64,000 nt of DNA. It comes from Epiperipatus broadwayi. Lineage: Eukaryota > Onychophora > Udeonychophora > Euonychophora > Peripatidae. Position 1 is the first letter of the stretch; each line of letters opens with the position of its first letter. The DNA lies in assembly GCA_028023455.1 (NCBI GenBank), contig JAQFVV010006274.1, forward strand, positions 994,001 to 1,058,000, in the 5' to 3' direction. Of this stretch, positions 46,141 through 57,984 are shown piece by piece. The notes below the pieces were generated by a model. That model did not search any database and was not told where the DNA came from. It saw only the letters and a list, made by a program, of their open reading frames with translations. The position numbers and the translations under genes are program-made.

Positions 46141-47749
46141 CTTTCCTTTTGAACCTGGCCAGTTCTGAACTTTAGTTAAAACATCTTTAAGCTATCTACT
46201 GTAAAATTGTTTTTTGTTAATGTTATTTTAAATTATGTAGTAATTCTCTATCTATCTCTAGTCTTTAAATTTAATATCTGTTAACTTTCCTTTCTTACGA
46301 TGGCGGTTGTTTATTTAACCTATTATATATTTGCTAGATGATTATTAATATAATTTTTTATTTATTATATGCCAATAATAACTTCAACTGATAATAATTT
46401 CCTTCGTTGATTTGCGTGTTATATAATAATAAATTAATTTTTATAGTAATTCTTACCCACTAGAACTAATTTGATACAGTTCTATTAATTATCGAGTTGA
46501 AGGATTTACACAATTTTTGCTATTTTATTAATGGCTAATAACAACAAATTATTAGCTCAATTTCTAACCTATGCTCCAGGCCACTTTACTGAGTTTATAA
46601 TATTCATTTATTCACATTAATATATTGTTTCGCAAAAAGGTCGATAAAGGAGTTAAATGAATATATTGTAATTCAAATTTTATACTTTCTAGTAATATTC
46701 AGGAAGGGCATGGGATTTAGGGATAATTAATATAATTTCTAATTGCATTAAATACTTTTGATTAAAGCACGTTTGACTTTAATTTAACTTGATCAGGTCA
46801 TCAGTAGAGATCTTTATATAAATTGGGTTTTATTATTTAAATAATGATTACCAAATATCATTTTCTGAACTTGCTGAGCATCTCCTGTTTCATAGGCTTG
46901 TCCTCGGTGATATTTCTGTTAGTTTAATTATCTAGGAAGAAAGCACTTCCTTCACTTGCTCATTTTATATTTGGAACACCAAAGGTTCGAGGCTACGACC
47001 CGACCTGGTTTTCCCTGTGTTCTATGGATCCTTCATATAGGGCATCGAAGACTTGTCAAATACAAGCAGCCTGTATTTTCTAAATCACAGACAAGCCATT
47101 ATTTTTCAAATTTATTTTTATAGCTCATAAGTCGTAGTACATTTATTTTTCAGTTACAGTAAAGCCGTCTCATGTGAATGTGATGAGTTGATTTTATTAA
47201 AGTTGAACAAATTCATATTTATTTATAATTAAGTAAGTTTTCTATTAAATATTAAAGTTATGCCCTAAATACGTATCTTGCTCTTTGTGAATTGATTTGC
47301 GAATGTGAAAATAAATCTCACATTCTTTCCTTTAGAATCAGAATAATAATTTCAGTCATAGCCAAATACCTTTATCTACCTTTATTTTCTTGTCGGGGGC
47401 ATAGACATATATTTATCATATAATATTGCATAATAGTATTGGCATATAATAAGGACTGCCATTCTTGTTGTAAATATAAATTCGTTTAAAGACTAGAGGT
47501 AATCTATATAATCACAATCTAAAAGTTGAACAAAATTATAATTATTATTAAACATTTTATTAACAATTTGGTTTTTTTTTAACTTTCTTTCTTATTCAAA
47601 TTATTTTAATATTAATGCTCACTGTCTGTATTGGCAACGAACATATATATATATGAGTTGACTTATAAAGATTGTTAGTTAGTTAGTTATTTTATTATAC
47701 TTTATTAGAGTTAGATCAGGGGTCTCATTAATCATCATCATGTTGAGCT
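46141..47749. other. gene-free AT-rich stretch
   Basis: A GC-richer patch at about 46895-47060 contains GGTTCGAGGCTACGACCC, which only loosely resembles a pol III B box. No other feature was recognised. Confidence 0.45.
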
Positions 47750-47915
47750 AGTTCCTTGGTGATAGTATGTAGTATATATGTCATCCATTGATTGATCTGA
47801 GCTCGTGAGTTGGGTTTGAATTCAGTTTGGTTCGCCTGAGTTTGAATCCGACTTTGAGTTTGGGTTTGTTGATGTGTTGGCTTCTTTTCGACCCGTACAA
47901 TATATATATAAATAC
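47750..47915 (+). repeat. tRNA-derived SINE candidate
   Basis: GGGTTTGAATTCAG resembles a B box. The sequence ends CGACCCGTACAATATATATATA, sharing the GTACAATATATATATA end with the candidate at 39480-39690. The internal GAGTTTGAATCCGACTTTG block may be a second degenerate box. Family membership is inference from the shared 3' end. Confidence 0.45.
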
Positions 47916-48879
47916 AAAATATTTAATATGTTATTTCATATTAGTCATTCAATTTATCAATTGATAAAAGTAATCAGAAATGTAGTTGACACAGAATCCT
48001 AATAAGAGAGGCAATCATATGCATCTCAAATGTAAAATGAAGTTAATAAAAACAAAGTTATAATACAAAAATTAATAAAAACTAAGTTAGAACAATGCAA
48101 AAAATACTAAATAAAATAAAAACAAAGTACCAGATGTGTAAATAGAATCTTCAGGCTGTTAATGATTCAATTTCAAGTTATGCTAGTAACTAAAGCCAAC
48201 ATTTTTTATCCATTGCTATACAGAAAAATAAAAATGATAATGCTTTTCATTATCTGTACTAAATCACTGTTTGGTTGAATCAATTTAAAACATAAAATCA
48301 AAAGATTATCCAAAATTGATAGCTTACAAATAATATTCTTTGTCAGAAATTATTTGTCATAAACCAAGAAATAAAAATGCAGCTATAACTTACCCATTAG
48401 TACTATTCAAAATTCATATCCTCATCTGATGAAATAGAGACATTGGAAGTCTTTAGAGAACACATATCAATTCACTCTCCTGGTAAGTCCATTTGTAGTG
48501 AAACTCCAGAAGATGATGTTTGGAATAAAAATGGTACAAACAGAGCTAGGGTTACTTGTCACATTTTGAGGATGATAAAAAACAAAGCATCCTCTCTGAG
48601 ACTTATTGCAAAGAAGTACCAATTCACATTCTAAATAACCAAAGTAAGTTTCATGTCTTAATTTTTTTTTAAAGACTTCCACTACATTTATATATTGGAA
48701 TGTTATGGTATTGGAGTCTACATGTATATGGTTTCCATGTGATTGCAGATGTGGAGATATATATAGCTATTTGGGCCAAATTTATCCATTGATTAACATA
48801 TGACAAGCTCTCCAAAATTCTAACTAAGTTTTAGTTTTCAACTGTTTAACATACCATATAAATGGAATATAAAATATAA
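47916..48879. other. gene-free stretch, possibly flank of the piggyBac remnant
   Basis: A 63-codon frame at 48443-48634 (ending in LRLIAKKYQFTF) and its opposite-strand partner have no recognised domain. The rest is AT-rich. The transposon's 3' terminal repeat should lie here on the minus strand but was not identified. Confidence 0.35.
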
Positions 48880-50068
48880 GCATTAAAAACTTTAAAACAA
48901 TGTTAGAATGGTCACAAGGACCATTGCTTGGATTTACTGTCCCAACAATATTGGGTCTGCCTTTGATTGGTCAAATCATTACCACCCATATAGCAGTTAT
49001 TTTACTGCAAGTGGGCATGGATATGTTTGATGTGATCCATCTCTATTTCTTTGTCTGACAACAGCATTTCCGGAACGTGGATAAGCATTTGTAACCATAG
49101 CAATTGTTTTTTTGTCCTTCCAAACCAGAAATTGAAAGCCACTATTTTTATCCATGAGAAAATAAGTCTCCTTTTTTCATTTTAGTTTTTTATACACTTC
49201 AGTGATGCTATCAGGAATATCTTTTCTTACATTATGTCCTACAGGGTTATTTATTTGCATATAATTCATTCTCTTGCTGTAGACTTGAAAAAATTCTATC
49301 CCAGAAAATAATGTAAAGCTGTTTTGTAACATGTAACAAAACTACTGACATTACAGCCTGAGTACCAAAGCATAGACAAGAATCTACATTTGATTTTTTG
49401 CTGCATACAATTCTCGGTTGGATACATAACTATTGTCACTAACTACTAGAAACCTCTTGGTTTTGAGGTCTCACATTGTCGTATGGTATTATGATTAGCA
49501 AATTTTGTGATTGTCTCATCAACTACAATCTCTTCGTACATCTAATACGCAACCTTAAATTTTACAGTGCACTGATCTATAATGGGTCTAATTTTGTAAA
49601 TGTGATCAAAGCCACTGCCCAATATCATTTCAAAAATTGCATATAACTCATGATCTAATATTTTTCCCAATTATACCTTTTTTTTTCTTTAGTAGCATAT
49701 TTGTTGAATTCATCAATTATTATACTACACATTTTTTTAACAAAAAGTAAATTTTAAAAAATCTACAATTGAATACTCATATATAATAGGAATTTCAAAA
49801 CTGGAGTCATCATAAAATTTGTCTATATTTTCCCAATTGTTCCATTATGTTAGGTGACATAGTAATATGTTGTTGAATGAAGGTCCTGGTCTACTGCTTT
49901 CTTCAGCATGTACCTGTTCTCTATTTTTTCTTTGCTTTCTGGTTGGTAAAGAAGCTTCTTTATCTTCTGAGGATTATTAATGATAATTCGATCATTTTGA
50001 ACTGATGGATAACAAACTATCTTTGGAATCCAAGGCCCAGAAATTGGGAAATTATGTTTCTGAATCAT
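48880..50068 (-). pseudogene. piggyBac-type transposase pseudogene
   Basis: Minus-strand frames, with many stops and shifts, follow the DDE_Tnp_1_7 domain in order: a poorly matched N-terminal part (49850-50068), YEEIVVDETITKF near 49510 (first catalytic Asp), TSKPRGF, a NFFKS-like remnant where DNFF would carry the second Asp, RKDIPDSITEVYKKLK near 49210, VWKDKKTIAMVTN near 49100 (third Asp), then CPLAVK, MGGNDLTNQRQTQY near 48975 and VFNAYILY near 48870. The last block matches the M-G-G-V-D-x-x-D-Q and N-A-Y signatures of the family. It would have excised and inserted at TTAA sites. Clearly dead. Confidence 0.8.
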
Positions 50069-51027
50069 TTTTCATTTAAAAAATTTAATATCATGTTTTC
50101 TCTATACATTATAATAAACTGTTTGGAAGGGATATAAAATTAAATTATTTTTTTAAAATAATCATAAATTCAATTTTGGTCGGAGAAAAACATGGAGTAT
50201 AAAAAAAAACCCACTGAGAAGTATATGATTCACACATGTACAATCAATTCTGTTTTTCCACAATTTTGAAATATATTTTTCTAAAAAACAAATATTTCAT
50301 TTAATTTTTACAAAAATGAAAATATGTAAAAAAGCTGTTTGTGACTTAAAATTTTTATTTTTAAGTTTTAAACAAAAGCCAAGGTTCAATTAGGTTAGTG
50401 ACTAATTCTGAGTACAATGCACCTTGACTTGAAAGCACAACATTTTGTTTTTTACTTTTTTTTAAATACAATGGCATTAGCAATTTTAATTGGGAATAAT
50501 AATCAATATACGTTTTCGTACAAGTTTTTACTATCAAATGAAATCAAAACTATCTAATAAATACTAACCACTGTAAACTGAACTATTATAGTAGCAGAGC
50601 TGAAGAAAAAGATTCAGGAATGAATAGAGAAGGTTAATGAAAAGTTCAGTTTTCTATCTTGATGAAATTAAAAATTTGATTTGACATGCTATAAACTCTC
50701 AAACAGAGATTCATTAAATCTGGATAAATTTCTGTGTTTTTTTTTTTGATTTACAGTTCATCTTTGAATTTTTACATTTTTGTAAATATAACTTTACTTT
50801 CACTTGGCAAGTATTTATTTAGGCTTAATTAATTGTGGGCTTAAATATTAAATAATATTTTCACATGACATGCTATATCTATTTTGTTCCTGTTAATAAC
50901 ATTTAATCTCATATTTAAGCTAAATATCCAACTTTTTAAAAAAATATTATAGATATTTACAACAGATTGTAACTTTCTAAAATGCATTATGATTTCTATT
51001 TATGAATATGCAATATTTTTTTTTAAA
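50069..51027. other. AT-rich stretch, nothing recognised
   Basis: No gene or repeat pair was recognised between the piggyBac remnant and the second RTE LINE. Confidence 0.5.
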
Positions 51028-51304
51028 ATGGGACATTCTTGGAGTTATAAGGAAAGGTGAAGATACAAATGATTTTAAATGTGAGCATGTATTTTATGAC
51101 AAAGACACAAATATGGGAAGTATAAATAGAATTGTATTCATTATAATTAAAAAATGGAGGAACAACATTGTGGAGATTGATGGGATATCAGACAGAGTGA
51201 CAAGATTAGTTATTCAACTTAATGGAAGATACCAAATGCAAAGAATTCAAGTTTATGCCCAAGTAATTTTCATTCTGATGAAGAAGTATAAGGATTTTAT
51301 ATAG
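51028..51304 (+). pseudogene. RTE-type LINE endonuclease fragment
   Basis: The open frame from 51002 reads KWDILGVIR, then DGISDRVTRLVIQLNGRYQM and QRIQVYAQ, which align with the endonuclease domain of copy 1. It ends at a stop at 51302. Later fragments of the same domain (LDYIITNRKYLF) appear near 51560 in a shifted frame. The first catalytic segment is missing or altered. Confidence 0.75.
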
Positions 51305-52639
51305 ATGGATGAAATATTTGTGTTTAGACCAAAAAAAAAAAACATTTAAATCATGGATGACTTTAATTCTGCTAGCATTGGTAAATAATTGAAAGAGAAA
51401 ATGCTGTGAGTAAATGTGGTTATGGTGATAAAAATAAGAGAGAACGCAGACTTGTGGAGTTAATACAAGGAAAAAAACTGTATCTAATGAGTTCTTTTTT
51501 TTTAGAGAAAAATGCTAAATGGAAATGGACTTAAAAGCTTCCAAATGAAGGGAAAGCAGAACTCGATTACATTATTACTAACAGAAAATATCTATTTCGA
51601 GATTATAATGTTTTTAATCGATTCAATACAGGAAATGATCAACAATTAATCCAATGTAGGATATACATTAATTTAAAACTAGAGAGATGAAAACTATTTA
51701 AAAAGGCAATATTAAAAGTTGATATTTCTAATTTTCAGAAACACTCCAGTGAATTAAATTAGACCTTGCACATCATTTTGAAATATTGACAGGCATTGAA
51801 GATGGTTCAAATTTCTCTGAAATCAGTAAAAAAAATACTTGATATTGTATTAAGAACTGCTAGAAAGATAGTTATAACAAAAACCCAGCAATTTAACAAT
51901 AAATTTTTTACTGAGGCAAGAGAATATAGGAAGAAAAGAAAGAATATACATTTTTTTTTAAAAAAAAAATCCTTTAACAATAATCGAAGATCTATATTTT
52001 TTTTGAAAAATGATATGAAAAAAGTTCATAATGATATAATTAAAATATAATTGTGAATTGACAGGGGAAACTTTAGAAAGAAAAAAAAAATTTGAAAGTA
52101 TAAAACACCATTTTGTCATTGGAACTAAAATTATTTCTGTGATAAGAAGAAAAAATAGGACTATTGTTAAAAAAAAGAGATGATATGACGAAATGTGTGG
52201 AAAAATTCTATAAAGAAGTAGAAACTCTCTCTTTCAATTATTATACCTTAAGAATTGCTCAGCATTTTAAATGAAATGAGATATTTAATTAAATGTATGA
52301 AGAAGGTAAAAACTCGGGAAGTGATGAAATTCTTATTTGTATCTTAAAAGAAGCAGGTAAAGAAAAAGAAAAATTGTTGGAAAATATATATGCTAAATGT
52401 CTAAATGATAAAGATATACCAGCTGATTGAAAGAATGCAGCTGTAATATCAATATTTAAAAAATGTTAATAACAAAGATATTTGAAAGTACAGATATATA
52501 GTGCTTTTATCAGTTTTATACAAAATTATTACCAAGATAATTACAATTTACCTACAGCAAACTTTAGATTCTAATCAACCAAAGAACAAGCTGGATTTAA
52601 AAGTGTCTTTAGTACAGTGGATTACATCCAAGTATTGAA

Positions 52640-53000
52640 AAAAGTTATATAAAGATTCTATGAATATGAATTGCTATTATGTTTTGAATTTTTGGATTAT
52701 GAAAAGGCATTTGATATTGTAAGCATGCCCATGGTGATTAAAGCATTGGATTATCAAGATATAAATCAGAATATTGTCATATTCTAAAGAATGTTTATTA
52801 AGATGATTCTATATCTCCAAAATGTTTTATTGCAGTTTTACAAGAAGTAATTTATGAATTAAAATGTGAAGAAAAAGGAATAAAAGTAAATAGAGTTTAT
52901 TTAAGATATCTAGATTTTGTAGATAATGTGGTTGTTTTTGCAAATAATGGCTCAGAGCTTCAGGAAATGTTACATAAGTTATTAAATCAGAATAAGAATG
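52640..53000 (+). pseudogene. RTE-type LINE reverse transcriptase fragment
   Basis: Motif A reads LDYEKAFDIV near 52695. About 90 bases corresponding to copy 1 between motifs A and B are missing. Motif B reads DDSISPKCF near 52805. Motif C reads LDFVDNVVVFANN near 52912, where copy 1 has FADD, so the second catalytic Asp is Asn. Frameshifts occur between the motifs. Inactive. Confidence 0.75.
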
Positions 53001-53590
53001 CAGAACTAAAGATGATAATCATGAATTGGAAGAAATTAAATCTACAAATGCCTTGTTTAGACTATTAACACAATCATAACACACAATGGATGAAATTAAT
53101 CATAGAATTAAATTACGATGAAATATTTTTGGTAGAAATAACTTAATATTAAAAGGAAATATGCCTATGTCAAGAAAAAGAAAGTTTTTAATAGATATGT
53201 TTTATCGGTTCTTACTTATGGATTCGAGACTTGGACACTTAACAGAAGAACAATATAGAGACTTCAGACCCTTCAATAAAGTGTTCAGAGATGTAAGTAA
53301 GGAGTAATAAGGAAAGGTTAAAAACAAAACACAGTTGAGAAAACAACCAGTTATCATTGGTATCATTAAAAGCATGAAATGGGGCTGGGCTGGACATATT
53401 TCTAGAAGAGATTGTAATAGATTGAATAGTTACAGTTTTAAATTGAATTCCAAGACATTGTAAAAACCTAGAAAATCTGTGAGATGTATGTATGAAATAA
53501 TGAAGTTTATTGGTGTGTTGTGGAGAAGCTTGGAGTTGGAGTAACTGAATTAAACATGGGGAAACTTTTATCCTGCAGTAGATTTATAAT

Positions 53591-54024
53591 TATTGAAAAT
53601 GATGGTGTTGGAGAATATTTATAATACTGAAATGATAATCTATTTTTAAATCATTAACACATTTGTTGCTGTGAGCTTAGACATTATGGAACAGTCAGAT
53701 TCTAAAAACTTCTCTTCCATGAGGCTTCAAAAACTTTAATCACATTATACAGTTATTCAGTAATGATTATGCAAAAGTGTAATAAGACTTCCTCTGTCAG
53801 ATTATTAAAGTAATATAACAATATTTAAGAAAGTAAAAGAAAGATGATGATAGAAATTGCAAAGAATTCTGTATAAGACATTTATTAAAATCAATAGTAA
53901 ATGGTTTAGACTTTGATAATTAGTAATAAACACACTTTATTGATATTTATATTATTAGAATAGTTTCATATTGTGCCTGGAATATTTTTTGACAACTGCA
54001 TAATATCACTTTTTTGTTCTGAAA
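53591..54024. other. AT-rich stretch, nothing recognised
   Basis: No supported feature between the RTE copy and the foldback element. Confidence 0.5.
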
Positions 54025-54196
54025 TTACTCACATAGTCAAAAACTCTCCATATAGTAGTGCTACCTTGTGCTAACCAGAGTAAACAATGGATGCCAGAAG
54101 GCACTACTATATGGAGAGTTTTTGCCTGTTTACTAACAGTTATGTGCTAGCATGAAATGGTGATCATGTGATGTTTAGTGGTTACTCACATAGTCA
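54025..54196. mobile_element. foldback element copy 3 with 15-bp flanking duplication
   Basis: A 142-base insertion (54040-54181) lies between two exact copies of TTACTCACATAGTCA (54025-54039 and 54182-54196). Inside, AAAACTCTCCATATAGTAGTGC pairs with GCACTACTATATGGAGAGTT around a loop containing AGAGTAAACAATGGATGCCA, which matches the 28.5-kb copy (AGAGTAATCAATGGATGCCA). The right end GAAATGGTGATCATGTGATG matches the inverted left flank of that copy. The long duplication is more like a LINE-mediated insertion than a typical MITE. Confidence 0.85.
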
Positions 54197-55010
54197 TTGT
54201 TGAATTCATATTGGAACTAATTAACTTGGGTTCAGTGTGCATTTAATAATATAATTAATGTTTATTTATTAATGTTCTTATTTATTATTGCTTTAAAGTA
54301 TTTATTTATTCATTCTATAGTTTATATAAATTTAATGTAATTTTGAACTTAATATTTACTTATTAATTTTAGTAATATTTTTGGTTGGGTATGTGTATTC
54401 TATGCATCTTTCAATGAAATTGAGCCATTTAATTAATATGTTACAAATAATGCTGAATTGAATAATAACTTTATATTAAATTAATATGTAGGATAACTAT
54501 TTCAAAAGATTTATAGTTTTGTAGAGAAATAAAATTAACTATGAGACTCCTTTTTATTTTTTATAAATCATTCTGCAAATTGCTTTTATTTACATAAAAA
54601 AATAAGAAAATTATTATTTAAATTATCCCTTGTGCCATAAATAGTTTTTTTTTTAACTGAATTATTAGCATCTTTAAGATTTTAGGATTTTTTAAGGCTA
54701 TATTTAAAATTACATTTTTTAGTTGGAGATAATTATATTTGTAAAGTATATAAATTATTCTGATAAATATTAATCTTTCTCCATTTATAGTTTATAATTA
54801 AATAATCTTAAAATTTACTACTTGAGAGATCATGTGATATTTGAATATTCAGATGGCAGTTTAAACAAATTCATCTGAGTGAATTGAGATTTTTTTTACT
54901 TTGGGGAGAATCAACATAAGAGTTTTTAATTCTTAGTGTAAATGGCTGTGACTCAAAAACTAAACACTCCCTTATTTTAAAGCTTATTCTATGAGTTCTA
55001 TTGCTCAAAT
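54197..55010. other. AT-rich stretch, nothing recognised
   Basis: No gene or repeat pair recognised. Confidence 0.5.
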
Positions 55011-55019
55011 ATCATTTTG

Positions 55020-55632
55020 CTAGCATATGCCAACAAATTTTTCAAAGCTCTGGCATCAATTATTGACAACACTAACACTTACTGGCAAGTTTACAAATAC
55101 ATGCATGCAAACATTACCAATTTAACTACTGAGCTTGATTTATCTACCAAATTACTAATCAGGAAACTAAAATTTTGCTACTTTGAAGCCAAACATATTG
55201 ACTTTATCATAAAATTTAATTTGAAAGCCTTGCCAACCAATCATTTTTTGGTAAATCATAGAAATTTTACAAGTGGCGGATGAAACTATTAAACATATTT
55301 TTACTGCTTGCCCATTTTTGAGTCCTGCTAGACAAAATATCATAACCAGATTACTGCCAACTAACATGAAAATTCTAAGAATCAGAGATGCTATAAAGAG
55401 TGGTGTCTTTGCTGCAATTAGAATGGGAATGTTCCTGCTTCATGCCGTGTGGTTAATGAGGAATTATTTTGTTTTTAAACGAGGAAATAAAGAACCATGG
55501 GAGGTGTGTAAAAAATTTATTCAAAGGACTATGTTTAAGGATCACTTATTAACACCAGGAAAGGTCTTCGGGGACACTTGGGGGCAACTTAGGCCACTGG
55601 ATGAAGAGCCAATCCTCAGGCATGCTAATTAA
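55020..55632 (+). pseudogene. C-terminal end of a Tx1/L1-like LINE ORF2
   Basis: Two frames (55017-55283 and 55273-55632) joined by a small shift near 55275 encode the region after the RT: IRKLKFCYFEAKHIDF, NLKALPTNHFLV, then DETIKHIFTACPF, which keeps the H and C of the usual C-terminal zinc-like motif C-x-C...H-x-x-x-x-C. GVFAAIRMGMFLLHAVW and a charged tail ending at the stop codon at 55630 follow. The function of this region in LINEs is RNA/DNA binding. The CxC part appears to have been lost at the frameshift. This is the longest readable copy of this region in the window. Confidence 0.75.
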
Positions 55633-55986
55633 AAATTAATTCAAGATTAAAAAATGGTTCAGTTAGATGGAGAATGACAAATGATCACTATCAATCAAAA
55701 TGTGGAATGCACAAGTATCACTGGATAAGTCACTAAATGAAGAGCAAGTTCTGATATAAAACTAATACACAATAATTATAGACTAAATTTGAAGGATGAG
55801 CTTCTTGCTCTGATCATGAAATTAATTTGTCATAGTAATAACTAATGTATCAAATGGGTATATTTTCTAATTTGGAAAATTATTTACTAATGATTGTTAT
55901 AATATGTGTTACAAATCCAAACAAATGTATACCAACAAGATTTATATTGTAATCGTACGTATATTTTCCTTAATAAAATAAAAAAA
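55020..55986 (+). mobile_element. Tx1/L1-like LINE, 5'-truncated (copy D) with 9-bp duplication
   Basis: ATCATTTTG occurs at 55011-55019 and again at 55987-55995 directly after the A-rich tail (AATAAAATAAAAAAA), giving a clean 9-bp target-site duplication around a 967-base insertion. Only the C-terminal coding part and 3' UTR are present, as is usual for abortive target-primed reverse transcription. The protein matches copies A and C. Confidence 0.85.
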
Positions 55987-55995
55987 ATCATTTTG

Positions 55996-57984
55996 AGTAT
56001 TTAATTATTTTTTTTGTTTGTTTTTATTTACAATAATAATTATACTTATATTGCATTTTGTGTAGCATTATGATTAAGTCAACAACCTTCATTTGTAAAA
56101 CATTTTCATTTCAAAAGTAAACTTTATTTACAGGAAAGGATATATAGTCTGAAAAATATTTCAGATTTTGAAAAATGCTTCAGTCTAATGTATTTTATTA
56201 ACTTTTGCACAAAAATTACAACTTTAATAAATTATATTTTTTAAAAATGAGAGAAAGAAAGGAAGCTTATAAATTTTATGATAAGACATTCATTTATTAG
56301 AAATATAACAATAAACTCAATTGTTGTAAAAGGCTAATATGTAAAGTATATAATATTAATAAATAGTAAGCAATGATAGCTTATCATTGATTATAGTCAA
56401 GTGTTGTTGCATTTGGACAGGGAATTTAGTTTAAAATAGTTAATACAATTTTAATTGTATAATTGTTGTTGTTGTTTTTTGTGAAAGTTTATATCACAAA
56501 ATAATATAAGCAACAAATGTTCATCCTAATACAGTCTTTCACACCTGTTAAATATGTGATTAATTAAAAGCAAATTATGAATCAGTTTTCAAAATATGGC
56601 ATCTTTAAATGTAGAAATTTATGTACTTTTTTTTACCTATTAATAAACTGACTTGATTTTTAACGATTCGTATATATATAGTTTAAAGGTGTGTGTCTAT
56701 AATATATTTTAAATTTAGAGTAAATAAAGATGTCATTGAAGTATTTTGTTTTGATTAAACCGGGATTCTTTCACTCATTAATTAACAAATATTTTCAAAA
56801 TAGCCATAAATTATTTTATGTTCCTTCATTATGTCAAATTCAAAAGTATACAAATTTAACTAACTTATATTAATTATGTTTGATGTCATTAAACTGTCAA
56901 CATTTGGGCTATATATGTGATATGTTTTTCTGAGTTTTTCGCACCTGGTTTGTCGAGTAGTTGAGTGATTAATTTTTATTATTTCACCTGTAGACACATT
57001 AGTTTGATAAATAACAGAGGTTTGTCTTGTGATTTTCACTTTCTTGTTTTGACACCTTCATAAACAATGTTTGAAAACATTATGATGTCTGTCTTTGTAA
57101 GCCTTCCTACTTTATAAAAAAATATTAATTATTAAATAATATAATTCTAAGAAAATTAATAACAATTGAATTATAATTCTAAGAATGGTTTTTGAAAACA
57201 AAGGACAGGGGATCATAATTGATAACAGTATTTAATTATCTTTTTCAAATAATAAATATACTTGCATTTTACTATTTGTGAAAAAATGTTTAAAACAAAT
57301 TCTGATGAAGTGGAGGGTTATATACTATATTTTGTTCCAAGCTCCTCTTACATACATCTTAATTCATTTTAATAAATAGCTCATCTTTTGTTAATAAATT
57401 CTGATTAGAATAGAATATGTATTGTTTATTGAATTGTAAGTGTTCAACGTGCATATATATATAACTCATATGCTTTTTATACTTACATTATGCATATCTA
57501 AATTAAAATTATAGTATAAACAAATTTTTTAAAAAATAATAATATAGTTATCAATAATAAATTGAACTGACAGATTTACATGTATTTTTCTTTCACTGAA
57601 AAAATAAGAGTAATGATTTCTTTTGATTTTCAATTTAAAATTATTGTAATTTAACATTTATTATTATTTTTGCTATCATTAGTGTTTGTTTGAATTCATT
57701 CATTTTTTGCTATCATCATCAATTTTTTTTTCCATATTTATTTGTGGAATTGTAATTTCTGTTTTATTTTAGAGACATAGCCATCAATTAATAATGTTTC
57801 ATTGTGTAATAAGACAAGAAAATACTTTTTTTATGTATAATATCAAACTTATACCATATCATTTTAATTCTATGTTTTTTTAAGCAAATTTTGATTGTTT
57901 TACTGATAATAAACAATTGCAATTTAGAAACATATCAATTTATTATTAAGACTATTTTGAATGGTAATTAAACCTTTGGAAGTA
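55996..57984. other. gene-free AT-rich stretch
   Basis: Two kilobases rich in A/T runs without a convincing frame, repeat pair or RNA gene. Confidence 0.5.

Larger units (their letters stand above)
51028..53590 (+). mobile_element. RTE-type LINE (copy 2)
   Basis: Colinear with the copy at 40.0-42.7 kb but more decayed and lacking the first tens of codons: it begins at KWDILGVIR, equivalent to KWDIIRLCE of copy 1. The endonuclease region (51028-51304 and on to about 51640), linker (51796-52050), RT (52640-53000) and the 3' end (GGGAAACTTTTATCCTGCAG, shared with copy 1 near 42677-42696) are all present. The 3' simple repeat is reduced to GATGGTG. Confidence 0.8.

Noticed and set aside
49850-50068. 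72-codon minus frame as an intact small gene
   Set aside because: Its position and orientation fit the N-terminal part of the piggyBac remnant rather than an independent gene.
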